From contig NZ_JABLSJ010000005.1 of assembly GCF_013618635.1 (NCBI RefSeq), forward strand, positions 1-64,000: a stretch of 64,000 nt of DNA, read 5' to 3'. Source of the stretch: Thalassobacillus sp. CUG 92003 (GTDB taxonomy: Bacteria > Bacillota > Bacilli > Bacillales > Halobacillaceae). Shown piece by piece: positions 19,642 to 28,794 of this stretch. Position numbers and translations under genes: made by a program. Below the pieces are notes generated by a model. That model saw only the letters and a program-made list of their open reading frames with translations. It did not search any database and was not told the DNA's origin. Each line of letters begins with the position of its first letter. Within the stretch, counting starts at the first letter, position 1.

Positions 19642-20618
19642 GTTTGCTTCCACCCTTCCGTAAATTGAAATTCTTCAGACCATGGTTTGGTTTTTTCAAC
19701 AATTCTAAGTTTGGCAGAGCGTGCTCTCCGGTTACTTGCTAATTCGTCTTCGTTTGGAAGAATTGGTTTGCGCGTCATCAATTGAAACGGAGGCTGTTTT
19801 TCTTCCGGAATCATCGGAATATTTTTAGGTAACGGCGGCGTGGTGCTCCACCGTTTAAATGTCTGTTTGCACAGCCTGTCTTCTAATGAGTGAAACGTTA
19901 TGACAGCTATTCTTCCACCTAGATCAACAATTCGTGCCGCTTGGTGCAGCGTCTCGTTAAATGCACTTAATTCATCGTTGACCGCGATTCGAATAGCTTG
20001 AAACACGCGTTTAGCAGGGTGGCCCCCTTTACGTCTGGCGGGAGCTGGAATAGCTTCTTTAATCAGATCAACGAGTTCCCCTGTTTCAGTAATGGTGTGT
20101 GAATCTCTAGCACTTTCAATCTTGCGGGCAATTTGTTTTGAAAATTTTTCTTCACCATATTTGTAAAATATTTGCACAAGACGTTCGTACGGCCATTCGT
20201 TGACAACGTTCCATGCTGTTTGCTCCTCTTTTTGATTCATTCGCATGTCTAAAGGGGCGTTATGCTGATAACTAAAACCGCGTTCCTTCACGTCCAACTG
20301 GGGGCTGGAAACCCCTAAATCGTAAAGAATACCATCAACCGACTCGATTCCCAGTTCTGCTACTTTTTCCTCTAACTCGCGAAAATTGGCATGAACAAAA
20401 ATGATGCGGTCCTGATAAGGTTCCAAACGTTCTTTTGCAGCAGCAATGGCCATCTCATCCTGATCAAAAGCGATAAGTCTCCCTTGCTCACTCAAACACT
20501 TTACAATCTCACTGGCGTGGCCCCCGCCACCTAGGGTGCAATCTATATATGTACCATCAGGTTTAATATCCAATCCTTCAATTGTTTCTTGTTTCAAGAC
20601 ACTAAAATGTTCAAACAT
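19638..20618 (-). CDS. rsmH: 16S rRNA (cytosine1402-N4)-methyltransferase
   Basis: S-adenosylmethionine-dependent enzyme that methylates N4 of C1402 in 16S rRNA. Motifs include [14 protein letters not shown] (SAM binding), [14 protein letters not shown], and the C-terminal [20 protein letters not shown]. It has 326 residues, a little over the usual 310. It lies between mraZ and ftsL, overlapping ftsL by 4 bases. Confidence 0.97.
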   Translation of the reverse strand: MFEHFSVLKQETIEGLDIKPDGTYIDCTLGGGGHASEIVKCLSEQGRLIAFDQDEMAIAAAKERLEPYQDRIIFVHANFRELEEKVAELGIESVDGILYDLGVSSPQLDVKERGFSYQHNAPLDMRMNQKEEQTAWNVVNEWPYERLVQIFYKYGEEKFSKQIARKIESARDSHTITETGELVDLIKEAIPAPARRKGGHPAKRVFQAIRIAVNDELSAFNETLHQAARIVDLGGRIAVITFHSLEDRLCKQTFKRWSTTPPLPKNIPMIPEEKQPPFQLMTRKPILPNEDELASNRRARSAKLRIVEKTKPWSEEFQFTEGWKQT

Positions 20619-20635
20619 CAGCTCACCCGCTTTTT

Positions 20636-21067
20636 CTAAATATCAAAATCAAGCATATTTTCCGCTATCTCAGCAAAGGATTCCTCAGATTCCTCGAAAT
20701 AGGTCTCCCATTCTTCCTTAGCCCAGAACTCGATTCGTCCAGAAACGCCAATTACAACGCACTCCTTATCCAATGCCGCGTATTTGCGAAGGGGACTGGG
20801 AATGTTGATTCTTCCTTGCTTATCAACTTCACATTCAACAGCTCCGGAGAAAAAGAAGCGAGTAAAGGCACGGGCATCTTTCTTAGTGAGGGGGAGTTTT
20901 TTCAACTTTTCTTCTAAAATTTTCCATTCGTTCATAGGGTAGGCAAACAAGCATTGATCTAATCCACGTGTCAATACGAAGTTATCCCCCAGCCCTTCAC
21001 GGAACTTAGAGGGGACAATTATGCGGCCTTTGCTATCAATGTTGTGTTGAAATTCGCCCATGAACAT
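20636..21067 (-). CDS. mraZ: Transcriptional regulator MraZ
   Basis: DNA-binding AbrB/MraZ-fold protein that represses the division and cell-wall operon in species where it has been tested. The 143 residues hold two SpoVT-AbrB-like halves, [20 protein letters not shown] and [15 protein letters not shown], collinear with B. subtilis MraZ. The start at 21067 matches the family N-terminus; the ORF could extend five codons. A run of TGGNN repeats just upstream (21077-21122) is a likely binding site, implying autoregulation. Confidence 0.95.
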   Translation of the reverse strand: MFMGEFQHNIDSKGRIIVPSKFREGLGDNFVLTRGLDQCLFAYPMNEWKILEEKLKKLPLTKKDARAFTRFFFSGAVECEVDKQGRINIPSPLRKYAALDKECVVIGVSGRIEFWAKEEWETYFEESEESFAEIAENMLDFDI

Positions 21068-21076
21068 AGAGTCTTT

Positions 21077-21122
21077 CCCCACTTTCTAAATCCACCTTAC
21101 CACATTCCCCCACTTTTCACCA
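21077..21122 (-). promoter_or_regulatory. Candidate MraZ operator of TGGNN direct repeats
   Basis: On the minus strand TGGTG (21118-21122), TGGGG (21108-21112) and TGGTA (21098-21102) repeat with an exact 10-base period, each followed by a 5-base spacer. Further TGGAT (21090-21094) and TGGGG (21077-21081) follow off-register. E. coli MraZ binds TGGG repeats spaced by 5 bases, so the arrangement fits. It lies 10-55 bases upstream of mraZ. Confidence 0.65.
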
Positions 21123-21149
21123 CTGTATTTTTAAGTATTCGCTCCACCA

Positions 21150-21182
21150 TAAAAAAATCCTGCCCGAGAGGACAGGATTTAA
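21150..21182 (-). terminator. Rho-independent terminator of bshC
   Basis: AAATCCTG pairs with CAGGATTT, then seven T on the minus strand. It isolates bshC from the mraZ operon. The rest of the 21183-21340 spacer shows no gene. Confidence 0.8.
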
Positions 21183-21340
21183 AAATTTATTTTTTCTTTT
21201 AGCACGATTAAATCTCATCTGAAAAATGAGGGGCTCCCATCGCTGGCGTCGAACTCCACATAGTTGAACATGACCTTGTTGAACTATGCCATTCAGTGCT
21301 GTTATGTTCGCAGCCATCTCAGGTGGAGGAAAGTGGGTGG

Positions 21341-22960
21341 TTACACATATATGACATGATGCCCTGGTATCGAGAGATCGTGACGTTGAATGTTAGAAAA
21401 TAGGTTTAAACCGTAAGCATTGATCCAGGGAAGCACATTCCACTTACGTTCTTGCCTCCCCTTTCCAGGGTGGAGAAGCAGCTCCAAATAATCAAAGTTT
21501 TCAATATCAGCGGCATATTGTTCGTCAATACGTCGTTCCATCCTCTGCCGCAAATACGCAATGTCCTGATAGATGTAAGCTAAGTTCTTATCAGCCACCT
21601 GACCTAAATCATCGCCCATCTCACGTGCTTGATAACGAAGTGGTTCGTGAATACGGTCAATCTCTTGTTTAGCCTGATTTATCATCTGTTCAATTGGAGG
21701 GGATGACTGGGAAGAAAGCCAACTCATTTTATGACGGCCCACCCCAAATTCGATTGCATCCTCTATTTGGATGTGGTATTCATCCAATAAACGTTCGGCC
21801 TTCCGGTCAATTAACGTAAATGATTGTCTTAGTACAACCGGCGGCATCTTCCGGTCAATCGCGTTAAAAGCAGGCTTTAACACGGACCAATAACTGATCT
21901 CTCCGGGTCCTCCGACAAATGCAAGCGTCGGAAATAAACACTCCTGCATCAAAGGCCGTGTGACCACGTTGTTACTAAGCTTTGTCGGGTCATGATAAGC
22001 AATTTCAAGCATTTGTTCAAACGTCATCGTGACCTCATCTTGTTTCCCTTTGACACGGTCCTCTTCTTGCTTCAAAAGCACCCTTTCCCCTTCCATATGG
22101 TAGAACAAATGAAGATCAGAAGGACGACATTCCAAAGAGACAGGGTAGCCCGCCTGCTGATTCGCTTGCACAGCACGGTGGACCCCGTAACCGATTTCAT
22201 CGGACTGTCTGATCAGCTCAGAGAAATATTCCGTTTCAAGCTCACGTATAGAGGGGTGATGCGAATCCATCAACACAATGCCTTCATGATGAAACATGCG
22301 AAAGACAAGGCGAGCAAAAAAATCCGCAAATCCTTTTGAGTGGTCGATATCATGTGACAATTGGCGGTATAAATCCTTTGTGTATTCCGTTTCATTCAAT
22401 GTTCCGAACATACGAGCAAGCCACTGCTTTGTTTCATTTTGGTCCAGATTCAAATCAGATACAGCTACCCGTTCGTTCACTTTTTGAGCCGTTTGCAGTT
22501 TTCTCATCTGCTTTTGCTCTGGAATAAACACATGGTTGATTTCAGCGAAATCGTGATCCTCCCCGGCTATCCAAAAAACCGGGATAACCGGCTTGTTCAA
22601 TTTCTCTTCCTGTCGTTTTGCTAATTGAAGAATGGAAATGATTTTATGGACGGTATACAAGGGGCCCGTTAACAAACCGGCTTGCTGCCCGCCAATTACC
22701 ACTGTACTTTCTTCATGCTTTAATCGTTCTATGTTTTCAGTTGTGGAACGAGGCGCGCCCCAGTTTTGATTCAATTCAAGCAACGTATCAGCTAACTTTT
22801 CTCGTTGGAAGGAACGCTGCATGAGTTCATGATGTCGAGCATGATACGTATTTTGATCAAATGGGTTATAGTTGAATTTTTCTTCAATGGTGGCAAAATG
22901 TTCCTGATAATCTCTCACCAGTGGATCATCAGGTTTTATATCTATGGAATCGATTCGCAT
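21341..22960 (-). CDS. bshC: Putative cysteine ligase BshC (bacillithiol biosynthesis)
   Basis: Catalyses the last step of bacillithiol synthesis, adding cysteine to glucosaminyl-malate. The 539-residue product has family segments such as VVIGGQQAGLLTGPLYTVHK, PVFWIAGEDHDFAEINH, LAFVGGPGEISYW and a C-terminal coiled-coil region. Its place beside mraZ is the classic bacillus arrangement (yllA). Confidence 0.96.
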   Translation of the reverse strand: MRIDSIDIKPDDPLVRDYQEHFATIEEKFNYNPFDQNTYHARHHELMQRSFQREKLADTLLELNQNWGAPRSTTENIERLKHEESTVVIGGQQAGLLTGPLYTVHKIISILQLAKRQEEKLNKPVIPVFWIAGEDHDFAEINHVFIPEQKQMRKLQTAQKVNERVAVSDLNLDQNETKQWLARMFGTLNETEYTKDLYRQLSHDIDHSKGFADFFARLVFRMFHHEGIVLMDSHHPSIRELETEYFSELIRQSDEIGYGVHRAVQANQQAGYPVSLECRPSDLHLFYHMEGERVLLKQEEDRVKGKQDEVTMTFEQMLEIAYHDPTKLSNNVVTRPLMQECLFPTLAFVGGPGEISYWSVLKPAFNAIDRKMPPVVLRQSFTLIDRKAERLLDEYHIQIEDAIEFGVGRHKMSWLSSQSSPPIEQMINQAKQEIDRIHEPLRYQAREMGDDLGQVADKNLAYIYQDIAYLRQRMERRIDEQYAADIENFDYLELLLHPGKGRQERKWNVLPWINAYGLNLFSNIQRHDLSIPGHHVIYV

Positions 22961-23048
22961 CTGAACTTCTCCTTTACCGCTCTATGTTAAGTGAAATGAG
23001 TCTTTATGTATTGTAACGAAAACAATCCAAATGTTCACCCATTCTGTT

Positions 23049-23429
23049 TCACTCCAACATGCGTGATGCAATTGCATAAACGACCGATACCATATATAGC
23101 ATGCCGAATACAAGGAAGTTCAAACGCCAAAATCCTCGTAGAGCTCTTCTTAACAACAATTCTTCATGCCTGTTGTACTGCGTAATGATGGTGATGGCTA
23201 ATAACAAGAGTAGAGCAAGGAATATGAAACCGATAAAAGAACGGTCAAACTGAACGATCAAAATAGCATCGAATGCCAAAATAAATACAAAGGTCATAAT
23301 GTTAGCTGTCTGGTGGATGGCTTTCCACTTGTGACGATAGAGTTTTCGCAGAATAAATAGAATGACCAGCATGATCGGAATCGGCAAAGTAACGAGGGCT
23401 GCATACAAATAAGATATAACATCACTCAT
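23049..23429 (-). CDS. DUF3397 family membrane protein
   Basis: Small protein with four hydrophobic segments over 126 residues and short charged loops. It resembles the DUF3397 proteins found next to bshC and panE in bacilli; the function is unknown. Its ATG overlaps the panE stop as ATGA, so it is translated with panE. Confidence 0.75.
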   Translation of the reverse strand: MSDVISYLYAALVTLPIPIMLVILFILRKLYRHKWKAIHQTANIMTFVFILAFDAILIVQFDRSFIGFIFLALLLLLAITIITQYNRHEELLLRRALRGFWRLNFLVFGMLYMVSVVYAIASRMLE

Positions 23430-24310
23430 GCTTTACCCCCCTTTTCAATTTGTAGAGCGTGAATAGCGTGATGAACAAAACGGTTCAACTCATTGGATTG
23501 ACCGCTTCCTGTCTGCTCAATAAGATAGCCCGTAATAGCATCAATCTCAGTCGGTCTGGCACGCATTACATCCATCAGCATGGAAGAAGTATTACCTGCT
23601 GTCTTCCGTACAATATTTTGAATCAACGCCCACTGAGTGTCTGCATCCATATGTAAAATCGCGCACGCCTCCAAGCAAAGCTGACGAGCCATGTTATTGA
23701 TATACGGATTACTGATCACCTCGCCATTTTTCACATTAAAAAGGGCTGTAAGAGGGTTGATAACCGCATTTACAATCAACTTCTCTTTCAACACCTCATC
23801 CTTCCGACCCGAGGCATAAATAGGGAAATCTGGGTTACTAAGCGATGTCACTAACGTAATTTCAAACTGCTTCTCTTCTTCATAAGCAATTTTAATATTG
23901 CCTTGGCCTGTATGATGCACAGTAACATTGTTTTTCCTTATGGCACCGTGGTTGACTACCCCCGTTAAACTAGCTCCTTTAATCATCGTAAGTTGCCTGA
24001 GATGCCCCAGCCCATTTTGAAGAAAAACCAGGGGAGCAGTCATTTGTAGACGTGATAGGGTAGCGATGACTTCTGGAATGTCCGGTTGTTTTACACATAC
24101 GAATATGACATCTTGATCAGCTTTTATATTGTTCAACTGCTCGCTCTTAACTCGAGTTGCCGATTCCTCTGAGTTCAGCCTTACCCCATGGCACATCAGG
24201 TCTTCCTGCTGTTCAAGTCGACGTACGAAAACCGTGACCTCATGTGACACGCCCAAGTACGCTGCCATTAACAGGCCCGTCGCTCCTCCACCTATAATCC
24301 CTATTTTCAT
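23426..24310 (-). CDS. panE: 2-dehydropantoate 2-reductase (ketopantoate reductase family)
   Basis: NADPH-dependent reduction of ketopantoate to pantoate in pantothenate and CoA synthesis. The N-terminal Rossmann motif is MKIGIIGGGATGLLMAAYL; the C-terminal ApbA/PanE helical domain has the conserved KLIVNAVINPLTALF. The start at 24310 has GAGGG at good spacing, whereas an ATG four codons earlier abuts AGGA. At 294 residues it corresponds to ylbQ, although bacilli often have a second paralog. Confidence 0.9.
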   Translation of the reverse strand: MKIGIIGGGATGLLMAAYLGVSHEVTVFVRRLEQQEDLMCHGVRLNSEESATRVKSEQLNNIKADQDVIFVCVKQPDIPEVIATLSRLQMTAPLVFLQNGLGHLRQLTMIKGASLTGVVNHGAIRKNNVTVHHTGQGNIKIAYEEEKQFEITLVTSLSNPDFPIYASGRKDEVLKEKLIVNAVINPLTALFNVKNGEVISNPYINNMARQLCLEACAILHMDADTQWALIQNIVRKTAGNTSSMLMDVMRARPTEIDAITGYLIEQTGSGQSNELNRFVHHAIHALQIEKGGKA

Positions 24311-24440
24311 CGAATCCCTCATTCCTCAATCATTACACTGATATTGTAGCAAAAAAAATGGAAAATAGGGCGATTGTTTTCATTATGAAAATGTTTATAT
24401 TATAATAAAACCAGATAAGATTCTGAAGGGGGAATGGATT

Positions 24441-24926
24441 GTGGTCGAAACAATGAAAGTCCAACGCTTATTAGTCAATTATAAAACATTGGAGGAATTC
24501 AAGCGGTTTAAAGAATACGGCAACCAGGAACTATCGATGCTTGAAGACTTGCAAAATAATATCGTTGAAAATGACAGCGAGTCACCCTTTTTTGGCATTT
24601 ACTATGGAAACGCTTTAATCGCGCGCATGAGCCTTTATAGAGTGAGAGCCAGATACGATCAATATTTTGAACCACCGCAGGATTATCATGAATTATGGAA
24701 GCTTGAAGTCTTGCCCGATTTTCGTAATCAAGGCTATGGAGAAGCTCTCGTTAATTTTGCTAAACAATTTAATTTACCTATTAAAACAAATCCTCGTATA
24801 AAATCCCATGGTTTTTGGGAAAAAATGGGCTTTCAAAAGGCGCAGTATGATATGAGCCGTGATTTAGGTGAAAATCCATTGATCTGGCTGCCTGAAGGCG
24901 TCGATGAACAACATTCAGAAGCTTAA
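24441..24926 (+). CDS. ylbP: N-acetyltransferase YlbP (GNAT family)
   Basis: GNAT-fold acetyltransferase with unknown substrate. It begins at GTG behind AAGGGGG. The conserved start VQRLLVNYKTLEEFKRFKEY matches YlbP proteins, and the acetyl-CoA motif is LEVLPDFRNQGYGEALVNFA. It is transcribed divergently from panE. Confidence 0.9.
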   Translation: MVETMKVQRLLVNYKTLEEFKRFKEYGNQELSMLEDLQNNIVENDSESPFFGIYYGNALIARMSLYRVRARYDQYFEPPQDYHELWKLEVLPDFRNQGYGEALVNFAKQFNLPIKTNPRIKSHGFWEKMGFQKAQYDMSRDLGENPLIWLPEGVDEQHSEA

Positions 24927-24933
24927 ACATCAA

Positions 24934-24970
24934 AAACGTTGCTTTCCCATAAAGGGAGCAACGTTTCTTT
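24934..24970. terminator. Bidirectional terminator between ylbP and gerR
   Basis: AAACGTTGCT pairs perfectly with AGCAACGTTT, extended by TT-CCC/GGG-A pairs. T-rich sequence follows on both strands. The two genes converge here. Confidence 0.8.
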
Positions 24971-24971
24971 A

Positions 24972-25463
24972 TTATCGGTTAAGCGTTGTCTTTCGTTGGT
25001 CGACCCAGGTCATCAACTTTCGGACTTCTTCCCATGCAGCTTTCATTTGTTTAACTTGGTCTTCAAGTTGAGCTTTTTCTTCTTGGAGATTTTTTATATG
25101 GTTCTCCATCTTTTCAAGATCTTTCTCCTCTTCCTGGCTTGTTTTCATCCGTTCTAATAAGAATATCGCATCATCGAGTGAAAACGCCCCATGTAACCCT
25201 GATGAAAGCGACTCGACTAATTCTCCTCGTGAAGCGTTACTATTCTTACGGTCTTTTTTAGCCTGTGCAATCGCATCCTGATAGTCTTTACGTACTGTAG
25301 CGTTCCACCTGAACCCACAAGCTGCAGGTGTGCGGGAAAGCTTATCTGCTACTTCTTTGAACCCTTCCAGCTGGGTTTTTCCTTGTCTGATATGACGCAA
25401 TATAGTTTCAGCAAGTAATAAATCTTCATCCTCTTTCCAAGCATCTTGTCTCAGCGTCTCCAT
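24972..25463 (-). CDS. gerR: RsfA/GerR-family sporulation transcription factor (YlbO)
   Basis: Predicted DNA-binding regulator. The N-terminal Myb/SANT-like domain (residues about 8-60, [20 protein letters not shown] to [14 protein letters not shown]) is followed by a long coiled coil (about 110-150). In B. subtilis the gene between ylbN and ylbP is gerR (ylbO), a sigma-E-dependent regulator of mother-cell genes. The symbol rests on family plus position; the paralog RsfA is the alternative. Confidence 0.8.
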   Translation of the reverse strand: METLRQDAWKEDEDLLLAETILRHIRQGKTQLEGFKEVADKLSRTPAACGFRWNATVRKDYQDAIAQAKKDRKNSNASRGELVESLSSGLHGAFSLDDAIFLLERMKTSQEEEKDLEKMENHIKNLQEEKAQLEDQVKQMKAAWEEVRKLMTWVDQRKTTLNR

Positions 25464-25525
25464 AAGATCCCTCCTCTATGGTTTGCTCTATATTTATGCA
25501 AACAATGAGGTTGATAGAATATCAA

Positions 25526-26299
25526 TTAGTGATCTTTTCGAGATGAAACGAATCGTTCAACTGCTTGCTTATGTTCTTTACTCTCCCAGAGATTAGCACA
25601 AGCTCTCACGTCTTCATCCATTTGAGCTGACAGAGGAAGAATCGAAAGTTTTCGTAAATACTGGCGTTTTAATACCTTCAATTGTTCCAATGATTTTGAT
25701 GTGAATGGGGCTGCCAACCCTTCAATATGATGAAGCTCCTCTGAAGCCAGAATTCTATGGAGCCACCCGATCCGTAACGTTTTGTCAGCCTGATACATGT
25801 CAGCCTCCGCTAACCATAGGAATGCATCATCCGCAGCGATCTTTTCATATAACAAGGCGCCCCCGCCCCATCCAGGCGTAATGCCCAATTGACCTTGAAC
25901 AAACCCATACGAAGAAGAACGAACACCGAAACGGAAATCACAAGCTGTAGCTAACTCACACCCTCCTCCTCTCGCCTGGCCATTCAAGACGGCAATAGTA
26001 GGAACCGGGAAGGAAGCAATTTTATACAATACTTCTTTCATTTGATACAAAAGACCAAACGCTTCATCGCTTGATAAATCCCCATGCAAATCAGATAAGT
26101 CTCCGCCTGTAGAAAAGGCCTGGGTTCCTGCACCAGTGATGATGAGACACTTTATATTATTTAACATATTCGCTTCATCAATCGCCAAGTGAAGGTCTTG
26201 GGTCATCTTGGTGGAGATAGCATTCATTTTCTCAGGGCGGTTCAATTTTATTACAGCATAGTGTTCATGAACACTTAACATTATTTGAGATTGCGTCAT
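25526..26299 (-). CDS. Enoyl-CoA hydratase/isomerase (crotonase) family protein
   Basis: Crotonase-fold protein of 257 residues acting on an acyl-CoA thioester. Oxyanion-hole segments are FSTGGDLSDL and GQARGGGCELATACDFR. The glutamate of GGGCEL (crotonase Glu144) is present, but at the second catalytic glutamate (Glu164) the sequence reads FVQGQLGITPG, with Gln, so it may not be a classical hydratase. It is not part of the conserved ylb block. The substrate cannot be inferred. Confidence 0.85.
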   Translation of the reverse strand: MTQSQIMLSVHEHYAVIKLNRPEKMNAISTKMTQDLHLAIDEANMLNNIKCLIITGAGTQAFSTGGDLSDLHGDLSSDEAFGLLYQMKEVLYKIASFPVPTIAVLNGQARGGGCELATACDFRFGVRSSSYGFVQGQLGITPGWGGGALLYEKIAADDAFLWLAEADMYQADKTLRIGWLHRILASEELHHIEGLAAPFTSKSLEQLKVLKRQYLRKLSILPLSAQMDEDVRACANLWESKEHKQAVERFVSSRKDH

Positions 26300-26550
26300 A
26301 TTATCTATCCTTTTTTATAGGGTCTCTAAAGATTCAGTTACGATTTCATCAAGCCATCGTTAATAGGTGCACTCATCTTTACGATATTAGAGTAGTTTCG
26401 TCATGAATCCAGCTCAAACCAGCTCATATGCCTCTGATGAGACGCCATTTCTTTCACATAAGGGACGTTCCAGATCTTCCTCAGCAATTGTACTGCTTTA
26501 TATGATAGATCACCATCAACGTATAACCTGTTATACGATTTCACATACCT

Positions 26551-26583
26551 AAAAAAAGAAGCCTGAACGGATCAGACTTCTTG
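26551..26583 (-). terminator. Rho-independent terminator of rpmF
   Basis: GAAGTCTGA pairs with TCAGGCTTC (one wobble), followed by seven T on the minus strand. It lies just after the rpmF stop. Confidence 0.85.
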
Positions 26584-26592
26584 TTGGAATGC

Positions 26593-26766
26593 TTACTGCT
26601 CAACAACTTGCTTTCCATTATATTGTCCACAAGATTTGCAAACATGGTGCGGTTTTGCGTACTCACCGCAATTCTGACATTCCACCATATTCGGGACGTG
26701 AAGCTTTTTGTGGGTGCGACGTTGGTTCTTTACTTTCTTCGACGTTCTGCGCTTTGGTACTGCCAT
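26593..26766 (-). CDS. rpmF: 50S ribosomal protein L32
   Basis: Short ribosomal protein of 57 residues translated from the minus strand: it begins [20 protein letters not shown] and carries a four-cysteine zinc ribbon (CQNC near residues 30-33, CKSC near 43-46), so this is the zinc-containing form. AGGAGGTG lies before the ATG. It follows ylbN by 51 bases, the usual DUF177-rpmF pairing. Confidence 0.98.
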   Translation of the reverse strand: MAVPKRRTSKKVKNQRRTHKKLHVPNMVECQNCGEYAKPHHVCKSCGQYNGKQVVEQ

Positions 26767-26817
26767 GTTTTACACCTCCTTTTTAGATTACGAGCGAAAA
26801 TCTCTATCTGGATTTTC

Positions 26818-27339
26818 CTATTCGTTGTCTTCTTCATTTAATAATGATTGCAATTTAGCCATTCGAGGATCAATTTGGTCATCTTCAGGTTCTTCATCCA
26901 TCACTTGCCAGCCTTCTCCTTCATCAGGAGTTTGCTCGTAAGCCTGCTCATCACCTGAGAACACCCGAATTGGAACCTCCAATAGTACATTCTCCTTGAT
27001 ATATGGCTTTAAGTCAAGGACTTCGCCGTCTACCGGATGAACTTCTGAATCATCTTCAGCCGTGTAATAAGGAGACGTCGAAAAGACATCAACAACATCC
27101 ATACTGAATGGGTAGGTAACATCTACTAACGTCCGCGCACAAGGCAGAATCATCGTCCCAGTAATGGAATAATGAAATGTGATTTCTTCACCGTGCATGG
27201 TCGCTTGCCCGTTAATATGCACAGGCTCGATTCGTCGGATGTCATTATTCATGTCTTCTAATTCCTGAACATCCACATCATCTTCAAATTCATAAGGCTC
27301 CTGTCCAGCTTGGATGAGCCTTTGCAAAGGAAATTTCAT
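26818..27339 (-). CDS. ylbN: YceD/YlbN family protein (DUF177)
   Basis: Conserved protein encoded beside rpmF in most bacteria and implicated in 23S rRNA accumulation in plants and E. coli. The 173 residues include the CARTLVDVTYPF motif with the single conserved Cys and a strongly acidic C-terminus. The start at 27339 has GAGGTGA six bases upstream and matches the family; the ORF extends 15 codons further without support. Confidence 0.92.
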   Translation of the reverse strand: MKFPLQRLIQAGQEPYEFEDDVDVQELEDMNNDIRRIEPVHINGQATMHGEEITFHYSITGTMILPCARTLVDVTYPFSMDVVDVFSTSPYYTAEDDSEVHPVDGEVLDLKPYIKENVLLEVPIRVFSGDEQAYEQTPDEGEGWQVMDEEPEDDQIDPRMAKLQSLLNEEDNE

Positions 27340-27533
27340 CAGTATCACCTCATGGCAACAAAAAATATTGTAAAAGGAAATCACGCATTTGTCAATGTTT
27401 TTTCTTTACACCTTTCTGCTTAGCATTAGTCACTATATTTAAATTAATTTAACACAAAATGGGTTGTCTATGCCAATTATTGGCTCATCATGATAGTATA
27501 GACGCAGAGGACTTTTGACGAGGTGGTATAATC

Positions 27534-28751
27534 ATGAAAGCATGCGGATTAATCGTGGAGTACAACCCATTCCATAATGGTCATCTATATCATATGGAGA
27601 AATCCCGAGAAAAAACGAAATCTGATGTAGTGGTTGCTGTTATGAGCGGCCAATTTCTTCAACGAGGTGAACCGGCTATCGTTGATAAATGGACCAGAAC
27701 GAAACTGGCCCTCGAACATCATGCTGACCTTATCGTTGAACTACCCTACGCTTATGCCGTGCAGCATAGTGATTACTTCAGCAAGGGGGCCGTGCTTACC
27801 CTCAATGCTCTAGGGGTCGATACCATTTGTTTCGGCAGCGAATCAGGTAATATCGCACCTTTTTTGGAAGGATATACGACATATGAAACAAACAAGCACA
27901 TTTTCAATGACAACTTAAAGAACTATTTGAGCGAAGGGTTGTCCTTTCCTGAAGCTGCTCGACATGCGTATGAAACAATTGGACTGACTTCAGGGGAACT
28001 CGACTTATCCCAACCCAACAACATACTGGGATTCAGTTACGTCAAACAAATGCTGAATTATGCCCCTTCCATCCAACCGGCTACCATCCAACGGTTGAAT
28101 AGCCAGTACCATGACCAGGAAATCACAGGTAGCATTGCGAGTGCTACGAGTATACGTCACGAACTGTTCGAGCAAGGCGACATCACCGAGCAGGCTGCCC
28201 GTTCTTTCCCTGCTAATACGAAACATGCCCTTTACCATTATCATCGTAAACATGGTGTCTGGCATCAATGGGAGAATTATTTTGCTCTCCTTCAATATCG
28301 GATCCTGACGAGCACACTTAACGAACTGCAAGCTGTCCACGGAGTCGAAGAAGGGCTGGAATATCGTTTGATGAAAATGGCCAAATCAGCTCGCAGCTTT
28401 GATGAATTCATTGAAAACCTTAAAACGAAACGTTATACGCGCACGCGCCTGCAGCGTATATTCGTCCATATTCTCACCAATACATTGAAGAGAGATATCG
28501 AACCAAGATTAGCTTCAAATGAAATAGGTTATGTCCGCGTGCTTGGCATGTCGAAAACCGGACAGGCTTACTTGAACAAGCAGAAAAAACAAATGGACGT
28601 TCCCTTAATTACTCAGCTGCAACAATTGGACCATACGTTGTTATCACTTGAAGAACGCGCCTCACTGGCTTACTACAGTGTGCTTAGTAACGGGAATCGG
28701 ATCTCCGCAATGAAACAAGAACTGCAACCGCCAATAAGAATGAAACCATAG
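27534..28751 (+). CDS. tmcAL: tRNA(Met) cytidine acetate ligase TmcAL (YlbM)
   Basis: ATP-dependent enzyme that forms N4-acetylcytidine at the wobble base of elongator tRNA-Met using acetate. The nucleotidyltransferase-like N-terminus has VEYNPFHNGHLYHM (HxGH motif) and SGQFLQRGEPA; the C-terminal half contains the RNA-binding domain. It has 405 residues, normal for the family. It is divergent from ylbN and convergent with ylbL. Confidence 0.95.
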   Translation: MKACGLIVEYNPFHNGHLYHMEKSREKTKSDVVVAVMSGQFLQRGEPAIVDKWTRTKLALEHHADLIVELPYAYAVQHSDYFSKGAVLTLNALGVDTICFGSESGNIAPFLEGYTTYETNKHIFNDNLKNYLSEGLSFPEAARHAYETIGLTSGELDLSQPNNILGFSYVKQMLNYAPSIQPATIQRLNSQYHDQEITGSIASATSIRHELFEQGDITEQAARSFPANTKHALYHYHRKHGVWHQWENYFALLQYRILTSTLNELQAVHGVEEGLEYRLMKMAKSARSFDEFIENLKTKRYTRTRLQRIFVHILTNTLKRDIEPRLASNEIGYVRVLGMSKTGQAYLNKQKKQMDVPLITQLQQLDHTLLSLEERASLAYYSVLSNGNRISAMKQELQPPIRMKP

Positions 28752-28761
28752 ATCCACTATA

Positions 28762-28791
28762 AAGGGAGCTGCATCGCAATGCAGCTCCCTT
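28762..28791. terminator. Stem-loop between tmcAL and ylbL
   Basis: AAGGGAGCTGCAT pairs perfectly with ATGCAGCTCCCTT around CGCA. The T-tracts on both sides are weak, but its position between convergent genes fits a shared terminator. Confidence 0.7.
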
Positions 28792-28794
28792 ACT

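Noticed and set aside
21117-21317. A 66-codon minus-strand frame between bshC and mraZ
   Set aside because: It runs through the bshC terminator and the candidate MraZ operator and has no family features.
28762-28791. Treating the perfect stem between tmcAL and ylbL as a dispersed repeat
   Set aside because: It is unique in the window and its position between convergent genes fits a terminator.
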